Part shown: piece by piece, positions 46,273-58,922 of the stretch
How positions within the stretch are numbered: position 1 is the first letter of the stretch
Layout: every line of letters begins with the position of its first letter
DNA from: Lichtheimia corymbifera B2541
Taxonomy: Eukaryota; Mucoromycota; Mucoromycetes; Mucorales; Lichtheimiaceae
NCBI GenBank assembly: GCA_000697475.1
Contig: JNEU01000864.1
Span: 1-58,922, forward strand
Direction of reading: 5' to 3'
Length of the DNA: 58,922 nt
The notes under the pieces: model-generated
What the model was told of the DNA's origin: nothing
Databases searched by the model: none
What the model saw: only the letters and a program-made list of their open reading frames with translations
Position numbers and translations under genes: made by a program

Positions 46273-49200
46273 CTATTCGTCGTATGGCATGAAGATCTTC
46301 TCCATAAATTGCTCGTAGCTCCTATACAACATATCAAAGTTCAGTCAATGGATCTGTGCAAAGTGTTTGCTGTCAATCCCACTATCCACTTACCATGTTG
46401 CACCCTTATGCCGATTAGCAATCGTCTTAACATCGTTGGCTCGCTGGGCGAATACGGTTTTGTAAAAGGAATAGTAGTTGGTATGAATGGATGCTCGGAA
46501 TGCATTGATAGCTGTCGCTCGTACAAGCGGGCCTAGCGTCGCCTGCGACACAACCATGCGATCGAAAAGAGGGCCGAAATAAGGAATCTACCATGCTTGT
46601 TAATGATATGTCAAAAAGCCAAGACCGATATTATATACCTTCTCATCTCGATAAACACGTATGGCAAATAACCCGTTGGTTAGAGGATTCACCACAATCT
46701 GTGCGTTACCAAAGTCACCACCAATAGTGCCAATCCGATAATCACGATCGTGTTCGTTCCAGACAATATGAACATGGTCGTTGCCCACATGCCGTTTCTA
46801 TATAGACGAAGCTTAGTTACCTTGTATACATAAACCTGCTACTACCCTTCTTTACCTTCTTGAGCTGTTTCGGATCACCAGCCTCTGTTGGCATTTTAGT
46901 GACATCGTGGAAAATCATCTCCAGGGTTGAAGAACAATAGTAATTGGTGCGTGTGCCATTCGTCAGGTTGCGTTCAAGGCCACCAAGGTATCCAGTGTGA
47001 GTAGCGATATCGATCTCCCAGCCAAGGCTATTGACAAATGCATTGTACATGGTGCTGCCATGGTTATTATGCAAAATGCTCTGCTCGTCCTCTTGACCTG
47101 GACCAACGTAAATCACCGCAATTTTCATCGTTTCTCGACTATGCACGTTAGTTAGCCAAATGCAACGAAATTATCATCAACACTCCCCTACCCTTGCTTC
47201 CTATCCAATAATCTCAAATCTCGAAACAAGGCTGGTGTCTTGTTAAGCATCTGGAATGTCTTGTCTTTGAGATGTTCGTAGTTGATAAATCCAAGATGAC
47301 TGAGCAAAAGTCGGCTTTGTTGAAAGGGAACATGTGATTTCTCTGCTTCGTGTGGAAACGCTGGTAGGAAATCCTTTCGAATCGAGAAGTTGGCTATTAG
47401 ATGCGTATGGAGTGAATCGCTGCGATCGGTGGCATCATTGCGTCGCAATATATTCATCTTGGAATACCAAAGACCGCTACAATAATAGGAATCAGCATCA
47501 CATGACATGTTTGGAGAAGATGGAAGGTACATACACATCTGACTCTTGCTTTTCATTATTGTCGGCTTCTTCTTCGAGGAAATCACTCAATTGTTCGTCG
47601 AAACGCCCAACCATGTCATTTTGGAGTTGTGAAAGAGGTATTGGACTGTTGAGGTCGGTAGCGCAATCGGGATTCTGCTCACCAATCCTAGAAATAAACA
47701 AGTCAGTATACAATCAAAGAAGGCAACAACAGCAAAATTCCTTACTTGTGCAAGAGCTCATGTAGTTCATCCGGCGACATTTGTCGACTCGATCTATATA
47801 TTGGTCAATGCAACGTATCATGGTATCACTATTATTCTTACTTACCGATCCACAGATTCAGTTATTGTGTTTTGCACTTCCACACCGGGTCTCAGGCAGA
47901 AGCCTTCTTCTTTGATGTCACTTGTCTTTCCTCCGCTGGGTGATTCAATCTTGTGTTTGCCCGACTCTGACGTTTCCAATTCTTTTGAAGGATTGGCTAC
48001 TGCATCCCAGACGTATCTTCCTGTCACATCACGAATGATCATTCGAGCCTTCGGGCCATGCTCCTCGGTTTCAGGTAGTTCAACAAAGGCAATAATGGTC
48101 GTGTCGTTGAAAGAGAAATATTGGTATTTTGGCATGTCTTCCTTATTGTCATCTGTGGCAACACCAGGGCCAATGATTGTACTGTGGATCGTCGCAGGGC
48201 CATAAGGTGGTGCAAAGTTGTTGAAATGATGCAACAGATGAAGAAGTACTGCTTCAGCAGATTCCTATACAATCGATCTTAGATCACCATGCAGAGACAA
48301 ATATGTATACACATACCTTGACATATCCCTGATCACTCGCCGAGATATCCGATCCACTGATGACACTAATGTACTCGTGGTGGAGAGCAGGTCGCTTTTC
48401 AGTAATGAGCTTGAACTTGAATGGCAGTTCCTTCTTTTTTGATGTAGCCGAACGCATAAGTGGTGGATGTGGTAAAAGCTTCTCTGGCCCTCCTTCCTGT
48501 ATACCCATTGGTAAGCATGTAAATTACCCTTCTTATCACCTTCTTAATCCTTACCGAAGAGGTGTGCAAGGCATACTCAATCACGTCAAACACGAGCTGA
48601 CACAACTCGGTCTCTGAAAGGATCATGGGCTCTATAACCATAAGCCATTCAAGCAAACAACTGAAGAGCTTGGAGATGATGAATCCTCGGCCATCCTTGC
48701 TGTTGTGCTCATAATACTTGAGATGAACGTTGAGAGCATCAATGATTCTGGTCAACACTTCTTGTACAATCACCTGATATAGAAGGTTTAGCAATGCGTC
48801 TATGTACGTATATAGTCTACCTTACCCCATCCGGATCAATATCTTCAGTGTAGATCTGTGCCATTGTATTGAGACAATCGACCACGTTATTGACAATCGT
48901 AATGTTGCTCCAATATAAATGATTGACCATAGCCAGGATGCTTTCATAGATCAAGTCGTGCTGAGGCCTTTTTAAATGGATGTTATTAAGATATCCACAA
49001 GCATTCACGATTATACACTTACATATCACATTGCAATAGCTCATCAAGAGTAAGGCTACAAATTGCGCCTAAAAGCATACAATGCGCATCTGTGTCCCTT
49101 TCAAGCTTTTCTTTGGTGGTATCCGCATTCACAAGTCGCAAGAGCAAGTTCTTCAGCCATATCTTGATCTATGTTCAATCATGATGAGCTTGTAAGCTCT

Positions 49201-52200
49201 CCAAATATCCTCATTATACTTACATCTGCAAACGCAAAGTCTCTCTCGTTGAATCCACTGATCCAATCAATATTCGTTTCCTCGATGCTGATTTTTATAT
49301 CCGTCAGGTGATTGGAGATGGGCACAAGGGATCCCAAAATAGTGAGACATGCACGTCTAACATTTCCTTCCACGTCTTTGGCAGTGTCATCCTCAAGCAA
49401 CTACCGCATTGGGGATTAGTATACTCCCGTCATCACCAATATTGACCCATGCAGACTTACCATATTCTCGATCCCGTCAATGAAAGGTGGAATAAGGATA
49501 TAGACTCCTGGAAGCGAACGCGAAAATATGCGGCCAGAATTACACATGATAGATTCAGTAATCGCCGTATCCTTTGATGATAATCCCTACCATAGACAAT
49601 GTTGTTAGTGGATTCACTTTATTATTGTTTGTGCACTTACCTTCAGAATGGCTCTGTAAAAGTGAGCATAATAACTGATGGATACTTTTTCCTCAGGCCT
49701 TTGTGATACTAGCCGACACAAGCACCCGTACGCAGCTGCACGTCCGATATCGTAATTCCTGCATAGGCTTTGTTAAACTTGGAGTTATTCATAATGATCG
49801 CACACGTACTCTGATAACTCTGTAGCTTGTAAAAACCAAGGGGCCATTTCATAAAGCGCTGGTCGAGTGACGTTTTGGAAAGGCTGCCGAGAGCGTACCT
49901 AAAATTGATTGCCTTAGTAGCGGATCACCCATATTCTCCTTTTACTTTACCCAAGAAAGTGTATCCCAAATCTCTACAACGCATGACATAGCAACGGCGT
50001 GGTTTTGTGGATCCTAAATTCATGGGGTTAATCACTGGTAACATGACCTGTAGATCCTTTCCATTACCTCAAGTTGATTGATATTGCCGATAGAACAGAG
50101 CATATTTTTCCATATTTCAAGAATCGCCATGCCATCAGCAACCATGCTTGAAAGATTGAGGAACTCATTGCTTCGAAAAATACCCAACGCGCTGGGAAGC
50201 TTTTCATTAACAGCAACCACACTTGTTGTCAATGCAATCATTTCTCCTTGAGGCATTATGGTGGATATCGAAGACCGAATTGACTATGTTGCATAGGCAC
50301 TGTGAGTCGCTCAAATATAAAGGGAGGAGGGGGAATATGTTCCAATTACCTTGCTCGATACTGTGCCACTATCCTCAACTGCAAGGCGGTCGATGGAGCT
50401 TGCTATACTCTTCCTATCCATATCATGGCGGGACTTTCTATCATCCTCGTCTTTGGCATATGCGCTCAGAGTTGTTGGGCGTGGATTGGATTCTGAAGGA
50501 TCACCATGTTGTTGCTGTTGACCATGATGAACAAAATTCAGGAGTTTGCTACTTGAATCCTGCCATAACGTGTCGAATTGATGAATGCTTACAGTGCGTC
50601 GAGTATTATTGCCTCGCTTTTGGGAACCTGATCCAATAGATGATGAGCCGCTATTTGCTTGCGTAGTCGATATCATAGGTGGTGGCCCTGTTGGTGATGT
50701 AGCTGGAGCAGTGCTGGATGAGAATGATGGTGCTGGAATAATATTTTTGATCCCAAATTTAATATTGTTCCCTCCCGATCGACCATGGCTGCTGCTGCTG
50801 CTACTGCCATTGGCTTCCTCATCAATACCTGAGAATGACATGCCTTGATTCTCATCAATATCCACAAAATGCGCCGATCGCCGATCCGAAGTTTTGGATG
50901 AGCTGGCTTTTTCAGAGAGTGACAAGTTGCTAAGATTCCGCATGATCATAACGGCATTGCTAGCTGATGACTCGGCGTTAGGGTGCTCTGTTGTTTTACT
51001 GCTGGTGGTGTTGTCGGTAGTATACACCTTATCTTGAGCTGCGACTGTGTCAAAAAGTTGCCCATCGCTGCCCCCAGAAGATAGTGGCCGTGCAGTCGAA
51101 CGCTTATTGGATCGTAAATCAGCTTGAATACTCAAATGCCGTGATCGTACTTTGTTGCGAGGGCGGTTTCCATAGGTGCTATGATACTGTATGGCTCGGC
51201 TGCTCTCATCTGTAACGTGCTCCAATGGCTGACATTCGTAATCGACTTTGTATAAGCGTGACGACAAAAGCCTGGTGATTTTATGCATGATTTTCTATGT
51301 GCGAGAAGAATTAACATTCCACATCATGCAAATGATTAGTAAACACATACCACCCATTGACCAAGCGTTGACGTCCATGCCATCGTAGCAACCATTTGTG
51401 CTCTCAAATCCTTCCACAGATCCATATTTGACAAGTTTGCTCTGGAAAATGCATGCAGCAATGTCTACAACCATATATCAGAGAATGATCCGACCACCAT
51501 CACCATCAGCACATACCTCACATATATAGTCTGCTAAATCCTCTGCAAGATGTGGTACGGGAATACAGACACATTTGTCGGGTGGACTCATAAACCATGT
51601 TTGAATATCCAATAAGCATTGTAATAGTAATTCCCTATTTTCGACACCAGGTGTCATTATTTGGATCTCTAAATGTTTCCAAATAGGAGCTTACCAGCTT
51701 TCACATTCCATATCAATGCCCCCACGGGTAACTGTAATTGCACGATAGACGTTGATTGCATCCTTGTAAAGACTGACAACACCATCCCAATCCACGCCTT
51801 GAATATCGAAGCCTTGCTCCATAGCCCGCTTCCAATGATTTTCAAAGACCACGCGAATCATCAAGAAATAGCGACGTAAGAATCGGTTTGCATCAGCATG
51901 CTTATAATCATGTTCGTCGTGGATCGATGATGATGTTGAGACAGTTCCATTATCTGCTTTTGCTGCTGTTGTTGGTACTGACGCAAGGCTACTAGAACGA
52001 GTGATACTGCCAGGAATTGCTGTCCAACTTCCAGTGCGTCTCAAGAATGAAGGCCGCTCATCCTCATTGCCCAAAATCCACACACCTAGGATATGGATGG
52101 CTCCACGTGTAATATCTCGATAGGATGAATTTGTGCATGGGAGAAGAAGTGCTTGTCGAAGCATCTCATGTAGCATCTCTCGGGTCTCGTATGAAGATAG

Positions 52201-54003
52201 CACAATAGATTTTAGAATTGGTGTCGCTGGGGATGAAGCAGACGCTGTAGGCATGTTTGGCCAGTGGGTGGTGTGATGCCTTTCGTTGTTGTCAAGGCAA
52301 TAACCAATTAAGAAACGAAGCACAGTACGCAGTATACTTGGAGGGCACGTGGGAAACCCGAAATCTGACATGAAGCATTTCAGTAATCAGTGGTTTCGAA
52401 TACAAGCACCATTTATAAACCCACCTTCATCTTTTGAAGGAATTCCTTCCATTTGAAAAGCTTTGGCGATTTGGGGTGTAAACTTTGTAAGATAGTACGT
52501 GCGGAAAATGCGGAAAAGGAACTTGGCACTGGCTGTTGCTGCATCGATGCCTACGCCTGTAGCAATGCCATCATCTGCTTCAAAATGGTCGCCTGGTGGG
52601 TATTCATAATCGTCAGGGGGAGGAGGAGATCCAGCAGCGACATAAGCTAGTCGAACGAGATTGGATAGGAAAATATGAAGCAATACGATCGAATCATTGT
52701 ACGTTGGCTGCACAGGGTTTGGGTATAAAGGTGCTTGATCATCACCTTAAAAATCGATATAAGTATAATATTCCAATGTCAAGTAGAAAACACCCACCAA
52801 AAATCAGTGTCTGATACAGCTTTAATGGTGACATCTTGATGCGACTATCACGCGTAAGACCTTGGCCATATGCTCTTTCTGTATTCTTTTCTCCCAACTT
52901 CCGAACAAAGTGTAATCCGTGTGATCGAGATGATGATATCTCTTCTGGAGGATTTGGATTCTCGCTTGAAGTGTTGAAGGTGTTTGATGAAATGGGTTGA
53001 ACGTCATCCAAAATGAAAAGGTCGAGTGAAATCGCATTCGCAAACAGTTCCATGCATTCAGGATACTCCACAACTTGATCATTGAGCCATAACAACAGCA
53101 AATGAAATCCAAGAGCACGTAAGCGTAAGTGGTTGCCATGATCCAAGATGTGCTTCAGTAGCTTTGCTATAAATGACAGGAGAACAATGAGAAATTACTC
53201 TCCGCTATTTCCCAACCACTCAGCACTCACCGATATTCTTCCGCTGCCATCCATTTCGCATTAATTCTGGGACATAAAGGAACATCTTGCGTAAAAGCAG
53301 CAAATTCTTCTGTAGGCTGACTAGCTCCTTGGATGACCAGGACTGAGGACGTTCGCTTTTCTCTATATAGCATTACACATATCAATATGCATTGCCTTCA
53401 ATACACTTTGTATTATCATCCTTACGTTTGATCTTTTCAATGTGATGCATGCATGTTTCATAGACGACATGGAAGATTTGCTCTGCGTTTTCTTGGAAGA
53501 ATCGTGCTTGATCCAATGTGTTCGTCGCGTCTACAACAACATGACCAATGAATATAGCTGATCGATATATCCATTATCACTTGTTTACCAATATAACTCC
53601 ATAAGCTTTGTGCTCTTGATTTAGTCTTTTGTCGTTCGTCTAGAAAGTTCTTGGCCTTCTTTTTCAGTTTCTCTCCTCGGTCATCTCTGCCACCAAGTGT
53701 GAAGGTCGATGTAGAAGGCAGAATAGGAAAGTCGACACCCAATTCAGTGGCTGATTCCTGCTGAGAAGATTGATCGCCATCGGAAGTGTCTGGTAAGGCT
53801 GGCACCTTTTTAGCAAGTCGATGCTTCTCACTGTCGTGGATAGAAGAAGATTCTTCAGGTAGATGCTGGTTGGAATCGTGTTGAGTGTCAGCGAAACGGT
53901 TACTACTGGTGGTGGGAGCAGGTGCCGGCGAGGATGGCTTGGCTGCCGTTGTCGTCCCTCCGGGTATAAGGGTCTTTTTCATTACGGAGCTGGCCTTACG
54001 CAT
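46273..54003 (-). CDS. Ral GTPase-activating protein alpha-type subunit (tuberin/Rap-GAP family)
   Basis: About 27 exons on the minus strand, from an ATG at 54001-54003 (MRKASSVMKKTLIPGG) to TAG at 46273-46275, giving roughly 1,900-2,000 aa. The N-terminal part matches the RALGAPA opening: FFQENAEQIFHVVYE, LRKMFLYVPELMRNGWQRK, LKHILDHGNHLRLRALGFHL. A long alpha-solenoid is interrupted by a Ser-rich disordered region (about 50360-51230). The C terminus is the Rap/Ral-GAP domain: IAVIYVGPGQEDEQSILHNN, GWEIDIATHTGYLGGLE, and the Asn-thumb strand VGNDHVHIVWNEHDRDYRIG. In animals this subunit pairs with RALGAPB to inactivate Ral GTPases; in fungi the target is unknown. Frame continuity was checked across 51.3 kb and 50.3 kb, so this is one gene. 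Confidence 0.9.
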
Positions 54004-54502
54004 GACAAACACCACCCGAATGGTGCAATTAAAGCGTTCTGAAAAAAGGAGTTGATGTGCAAGTCGGCGGTCGCTTCCAAGGCACACGAAAAAGAGGAAA
54101 GTGAAGCAGAGCCTTAACTGAGTCGTGTTTCCCAGCAAACTTGCTTAAGCTAGCTATACTTTGAATCCCAGATTAACGGCCTGTAATTGCTACTATAATG
54201 ATCAATAAATCTGCCCTTTGTTGCAATAATGAATTGTGTGTCCTTTGTATTTGAGTAGGTGTTGCTTTGAAAATATAGATTTTGCATGAGCCATTATTTA
54301 CTACATGCAATCCTTCCATACATACACACTGTTGCATCGATATAATGAATACCATCCTCTTTACTGGTTAAAGTGAAGCGCATTGCCTAAAGAGTAATAC
54401 CATCCGGTGCATAACCGACATCATGTGCGAACAACCTGTAGTTCGCTTTGTGCATCCAATACGAAATATGTTGGCTTGGGAGCTCAAAACCTTCGTTTGA
54501 CT
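54004..54502. other. Intergenic region
   Basis: Promoter side of the Ral GAP gene and 3' side of the monooxygenase. The open frame continues upstream of 54003 to 54138 but is hydrophobic and probably untranslated leader. No other gene seen. Confidence 0.45.
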
Positions 54503-56700
54503 TTATTCATCACTCTCCTTAATAAAATAACCACATAGTGGCTCTCGGAACTTGTCAAACGTCAAATCAATATCGTCTACTGAATAAATGAGATAGCTAC
54601 TGGCAATGTATCCATCAGGGCGGATGAGAACAACGGCTGCAGGAGGATTGGACCCACTTAAATGACTACCAAGCCCAACACGCTCTGTAAGGGATTCTGA
54701 AGAATTTAAGCTATTCTCAAGCCAGAATGCATTGGTTGCATCAGACTCATCATCTGATGACACAAAGGACGGAAGAGTATTGCTGTATGCATGCCACGTT
54801 GATTCAACAATTATCGGTCGCAAGATACGACGCCATTTGCTGGCCTTGACCCAAAAGCTTTCCACCCATGTGCAAGCATCGTAGTTTGATGGTCGTGTAC
54901 AAATGAAAAGTGCAGTGTACTTTGTCTCTGATACGCTGGTCCTCACTATCTCGTGGAAGGTCTTGCGTTCAATGCATTTTTTAACAACACGTCGTCTCAA
55001 GGAACTGGTGTCGGGAATGAATTTTCCAGGCTTGATCAAGTTGCATGATGGCTCGGATATAACCGGTGAGCTTGCTCCAAGGGAAATCATTGTCTATGAT
55101 AAAGCAAATCCTTGTCAATGACTAAATAATAAAGCCTGTTTTCCTTTTCCTTTTCCCTTACGTACCTGTAGAACAAATGACATGATGAGCTTGTTTAACC
55201 AGCCAATTTTGCAAAGACTAGAAAGGAAAAAGCGACCAATGGCAGCTACTTAAAGAGGTAAATATTTACATCGTCATTGTTCCTTCAGCCTTTCTTTATA
55301 CAATACCCCTTATTGATCCTTGCTTTTCTAATCCCGTCTTCATGCATTCTCCAAGATAATCCATTGTCATTTCGATGATGGGTTCACGCTAAATAAATGA
55401 TTATTATTAGTACTTGGTGATCGAAGGTATATCGTTGTTACGTGTACCTCTGTGGAGTACGAGTCTAATAGCTTCTCAGGATCGGGACAGAGACCGTTAA
55501 GGACAAAAGAAAGCTTCCATGCAAGGTTATGAGCTATGAAGAAATAGAAATGAGCACCCATCCGCTGCACATGCAAACAACCAATAGACAGTCGTACCAT
55601 CCTGCATTCCATTATTCAGTCCATGACCAGCCAAAGGTGTAAAACAATGTGCGGCATCTTTGTGACATGTAAATCAGTGTCCATCTTAATACCATTACAC
55701 ATCCACAGCCCCCTTAACTTACCACCCATCAAAAAGACACGGCCCCGTCGAAAGCCATTTGCCTTGCGTTGATTAATATGAAACACTGAAATCCATTTTG
55801 GCTCGGTCAGGATCACTTCCCAAGGTGCTGCCCTTCTTGATACAATAGCTTGCATTTCTTCAAGTGTGATGCTGTCCTTTGGATGCCGAGTTGGTCCGTG
55901 CGTGGTGTCACGTGATGGTGCAATCTCAAATGACGAGAGATTAAAGTTGACACGGAAAAAGTCAATATCTTCGCCGTTTCCAAGGGGCGATATGTCAACG
56001 TATCCATCGTCGTCAAGAAAAGTGTTGGTCCGTTGGTTCTTAATCTTGTCGGCATCTCGACCAGTAAGTTTGCAATCGGCAAGAGCAAATGGAGTGGCTA
56101 TTGAGTAGCCATCAAATGACCAGCCGCCGTGTCCCTTTCGAACGCTCGAATGAACTCCATCGCAACCAACGAGATAGCGTGCCTTGATTGTTTTTGTTGT
56201 ACCATTTTTCTCAACGGTGACAGTAACATAATCGGGATCGGCTTCATGTTTCACAAATCTTGTGCACCAATGTATCGAATCCGGTTGCTGAGTCTCCACA
56301 AGCTTTATCAAAATCTCCTCCGTTTTATCCTGAGCCACACACGTGCCATGGGGAAAAGACGAGTATTCACCATCAAGTGCACCAAGAAATCCAACCTTGT
56401 TACCCCGGTGGATAAGCTGCATGCCTTGGGTAGTCACACATTCCTCAAGAAATTGGGCTGCAATACCGTGCATGGAAAAGATCTCCAACGCCCGAGACGT
56501 TAGAAGGTTAGACCTACTCTGGTCTGTAGGCCCTGGCTTGATATCACAGACATAAACTGAATGGCCCATACGAAGCATCTAGATGAACTCGCATGAATTT
56601 ACGTTCATGATTAATGCAATCTTTGATCTACCTGGTATGCAAAGAATAACCCAACCGGACCAGCACCGGCAATAAAAACGTCAAACATTTGATTTTCCAT
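54503..56700 (-). CDS. FAD-dependent monooxygenase, phenol-hydroxylase-like
   Basis: Complement of exons 56632-56700, 55723-56578, 55598-55657, 55448-55533, 55307-55388, 55166-55248 and 54503-55093 gives 608 aa. Present are the FAD-binding GxGxxG (VFIAGAGPVGLFFAYQMLR), the DG motif (YLVGCDGVHSSVRK), the GD motif (VFLMGDAAHCFTPLAGHGLN followed by NGMQDAHNLAWKL) and a C-terminal extension of about 200 residues. The last ends in VVLIRPDGYIASSYLI, as in the thioredoxin-like domain of phenol 2-monooxygenase-type enzymes. These hydroxylate aromatic substrates with NAD(P)H and O2. The substrate is unknown. Introns near 55.2 and 55.3 kb were placed to keep the frame through SSLCKIGWLNKLIMSFVLQ. Confidence 0.88.
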
Positions 56701-57829
56701 CGTGTCAAGAGCTATAGCTTTGTGAATGATTAAGAGGAGATGGTTGATTTCACTATATATATAACTATCCTCTGACGAGAGCACCAGTACACGAGGCTTA
56801 GCAAATCGAATGATGTTTGTACTATACTCCTTTGACTCATCATCGGGTGGTTTCAAGGAACGAAGGCAATGCGGAGTTGTGTGTTGGTCGGGGAGTATTC
56901 GGGATGCATTGACGCAACATCATTTATGTGTCACCACCACTTTCTAAGAAGATCCGCCACATCGATCCTTACATCTGATTAGCAAACTAGCATTATAATT
57001 GATCCAAGTGTTATCCAGAGTTGCATTAAAACCGAGTACAATTCCTTCTTATCTTGCTGAATTTTTACCAATTAACTGCTCTATCATTCTAGGTGAGATT
57101 GGAGGGGACGATAACAACATCCATCTAATCTTCTTTTATTAACACCTCAATGACAAAACTATCCTGTTTTATAGCTAAGCCAAAACATTGAATTAATAAA
57201 ATCATCTTCATCAACTGCAAGGATACCAAGAAATATCACTGTTGTGTAACCTGGCTATGCATCAATCCATCAATTCATTCATGCAGCTTATCCCCTCCTA
57301 CAGCTTACCATACACATAGGCTGATAGGTCTTCCTTATTGTATGTTGTGTACTTACGTAACCTACTAAAGGCAATCATCACTATACATTTGTGCAGCAAC
57401 ATGCCAAGGATGTGCGTGTGTACCCCCAACGAGTCATTCCACTCAGTTCATCACCTTGCTTATAGTAACAAAGCAGCTCCAGCACGCCTACAGCATAGTC
57501 AAAAACATAAGGTGCCTGTATGTGTCTCTAAACTTTACAACGACAAAAGAACAAAAGCACCTCGACACGCTGATGTAAACGATCCAATCTCGCTTTCCAA
57601 CCTTCCATTTTCTATTCCCCTTTCAATCCAGAAATGAAGCAAGTGATTCACATCATGCGCATATGAATGTACGATGCTCTTTACTTAAATATTATATTGA
57701 ATTCAATGAAATATGTAGTCGAAGAATAGCACATGGTACGTGGATATTTATCGAGTAAGTATGATAAAGGAACAGTATTGTAAATGGAATAATATACGGG
57801 TGGTCTACATAAAGCCATAAGGGATAATT
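56701..57829. other. Intergenic region
   Basis: About 1.1 kb with no supported gene. Short frames at 57338-57637 (+) and elsewhere have no recognisable content. Confidence 0.4.
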
Positions 57830-58680
57830 GTGTCATTCTATTCTTAGTTGCTGCCGCCATAAACATCTTGATCCATGATTGTAAAGCAGATGCTGCATGT
57901 ATTGACTTGAGTATTCCAATAGCGTCCATGACTGTAAAGCACCTTTCGTCAAAATATAATCCACTTCGTCAATCTCGTCCAACCCATCGTCATCCTCAGC
58001 CGTATCCACGTGATCGTTACGCCAAGTAACCAAAGCAACATTCCAGGATATCTCATCACTGCACCTGATTCCATCCACCCATCAAATCCAATATGTTGGT
58101 TGAAACTAGCCATGTGATCGTTGCTGGTATGCTCCCTTCTCTATCGCAGCTCAACCAGGCAAAGATTGCTTGTATTGCGGTGGATTTGTTAGCTGATATG
58201 GCATCCCATCCATTGCAATCCGTATGTATCAAAGCAAGTTGCTGCAAGTAACTTGAGACAATGGAGTAAAAGACATTGATAATAGCAACGGCTGCTATGT
58301 TTAGTCGCGGCAGAGAAGTGTGCAAGAGCGTGTGTTGTAGTAGAGTGACAAGGCTGTGAACGCTGTTTGAGTGCAATGGAATAAAGATCTCGCCAATAGC
58401 AAGTGCTGCAATGAATGCTATTACGATTGGTTGTGGCGGATGAGAGTGCAAGAGTGTGTTGTATCAAGGAACGCGTGTGTTGTAATAGAGTTACAAGAAG
58501 GCTGTGCACATGCCATGGACATGCCCATTCAGTCGAAGACAATCGGATCAAGGCAGTTGCAGCATTGATATGATGGGTTGAAGCAGGACAATCGTTCGCA
58601 GCAGTAATTGTACTTGAATGGGGCAACAGTTGAGAATGGGAGGAAGAGGGAAGAGGACGGGAGTGGAAGAGCTGGAAATT
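57830..58680 (-). repeat. Dispersed repeat copy B (inverted relative to copy A)
   Basis: About 0.85 kb on the minus strand, similar over its length to 43626-44491. Minus-strand frames give LLPHSSTITAANDCPASTHH, VHSLLVTLLQHTR, EISWNVALVTWR, DTAEDDDGLDE and, one base out of phase, MDAIGILKSIHAASALQSW followed by MAAATKN. Third-position differences from copy A in the EDDDGL block suggest past selection on a protein. The copy also has an internal tandem duplication of about 145 bp: the CACAGCCTT...CTACTACAACACACG segment occurs at about 58328-58356 and again at about 58472-58508. Frameshifts make it a likely pseudogene. Confidence 0.65.
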
Positions 58681-58922
58681 TAATAGGTCAGGCACTGGAA
58701 CACATATATTTGCACACTGTACATTGATCCATGATCTCGAGATTGCACAACTTGAACCTCAAACCTGCACACAAGATACTCTTGGTCATGCTGATCAACT
58801 TTGTCTTAATAAAGAACCCACACTTCATTCAAAGATTTTGAATGGGAGGGTAGAATGTGGGGTTTACTATAACCGACGGAAATTTGGAAAGCGCCGGATT
58901 TATTGAAATGCCATTTAATATG
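58681..58922. other. Window end, no gene assigned
   Basis: A 60-codon plus-strand frame at 58724-58906 has no recognised domain and runs close to the window end, so it cannot be judged. Confidence 0.3.

Noticed and set aside
54004..54138. N-terminal extension of the Ral GAP from the upstream in-frame ATG at 54138
   Set aside because: The added residues are hydrophobic (LCFTFLFFVCLG) and would create a signal peptide unsuited to a cytosolic GAP; the ATG at 54003 is more plausible.

Overview
This window is nuclear DNA of a filamentous fungus, most likely a Mucoromycota (Mucorales-type) species. The evidence is many short GT-AG introns of about 50-75 nt, frequent CTAAC/CTGAC-like branch points, compact intergenic spaces, moderate A+T, and a gene set typical of early-diverging fungi: a velvet factor, a CFEM protein, a Kre9/Knh1-type wall protein, an Ssd1-family protein that still has its RNB acidic residues, an UBE2T-like E2 and a glucuronokinase fusion. 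There is no operon, CRISPR array, rRNA or convincing tRNA. All gene models were spliced by eye from reading frame, splice signals and protein-family continuity.

Layout. 1-915: no gene seen. 916-3964 (+): CH domain / SepH-Cdc7-like kinase / C1-like zinc finger protein. 4361-5119 (-): GPI-anchored Kre9/Knh1-like protein. 6895-8255 (+): threonine aldolase. 8338-9921 (+): UBE2T-like E2. 10182-11470 (+): peroxisomal enoyl-CoA isomerase/hydratase ending in SKL. 11881-12559 (+): CFEM GPI protein. 12939-14398 (-): CCCH zinc-finger protein of ZC3H4/6/8 type. 14995-16395 (+): DusA-type tRNA dihydrouridine synthase. 16536-16939 (-): mitochondrial ribosomal protein bL34m. 17153-18709 (+): CDF zinc transporter. 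18947-20762 (+): glycerol kinase. 20992-22589 (+): WD40/DUF2415-type protein. 23831-25502 (+): velvet protein (VelB-like). 25503-27745: gene-poor. 27746-28910 (+): TatD hydrolase. 29006-32035 (+): ARMC8/Gid5 armadillo protein with an apparent one-base frameshift. 32181-33779 (+): MBOAT lysophospholipid acyltransferase. 34036-37956 (+): Ssd1-family RNB protein. 38441-39761 (+): SLC25A38/Hem25 carrier. 39788-41883 (+): nucleotidyltransferase-glucuronokinase fusion. 41884-45466: accessory stretch with a CGCG-rich block, a decayed repeat copy and a possible gene relic. 45467-45928 (-): small one-TM protein with a PPxY motif. 46273-54003 (-): Ral GTPase-activating protein alpha-type subunit, about 27 exons. 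54503-56700 (-): FAD-dependent phenol-hydroxylase-like monooxygenase. 56701-58922: non-genic, containing a second, inverted copy of the 41.9-45.5 kb repeat.

Most genes are unrelated housekeeping functions packed closely. Loose themes are the cell wall and surface (Kre9-like, CFEM, glucuronate activation, Ssd1), lipid and carbon metabolism (glycerol kinase, enoyl-CoA isomerase, MBOAT), ubiquitin (UBE2T-like E2, Gid5, PPxY membrane protein) and mitochondria (bL34m, Hem25, possibly the DusA-type enzyme and threonine aldolase). The most novel-looking items are the CH/SepH-kinase/C1 architecture, the NTP-transferase/glucuronokinase fusion that could convert glucuronate to UDP-glucuronate on one polypeptide, the DusA-type enzyme in a nuclear genome, and the pair of inverted, decayed 0.85-kb copies of an unrecognised protein-coding family.
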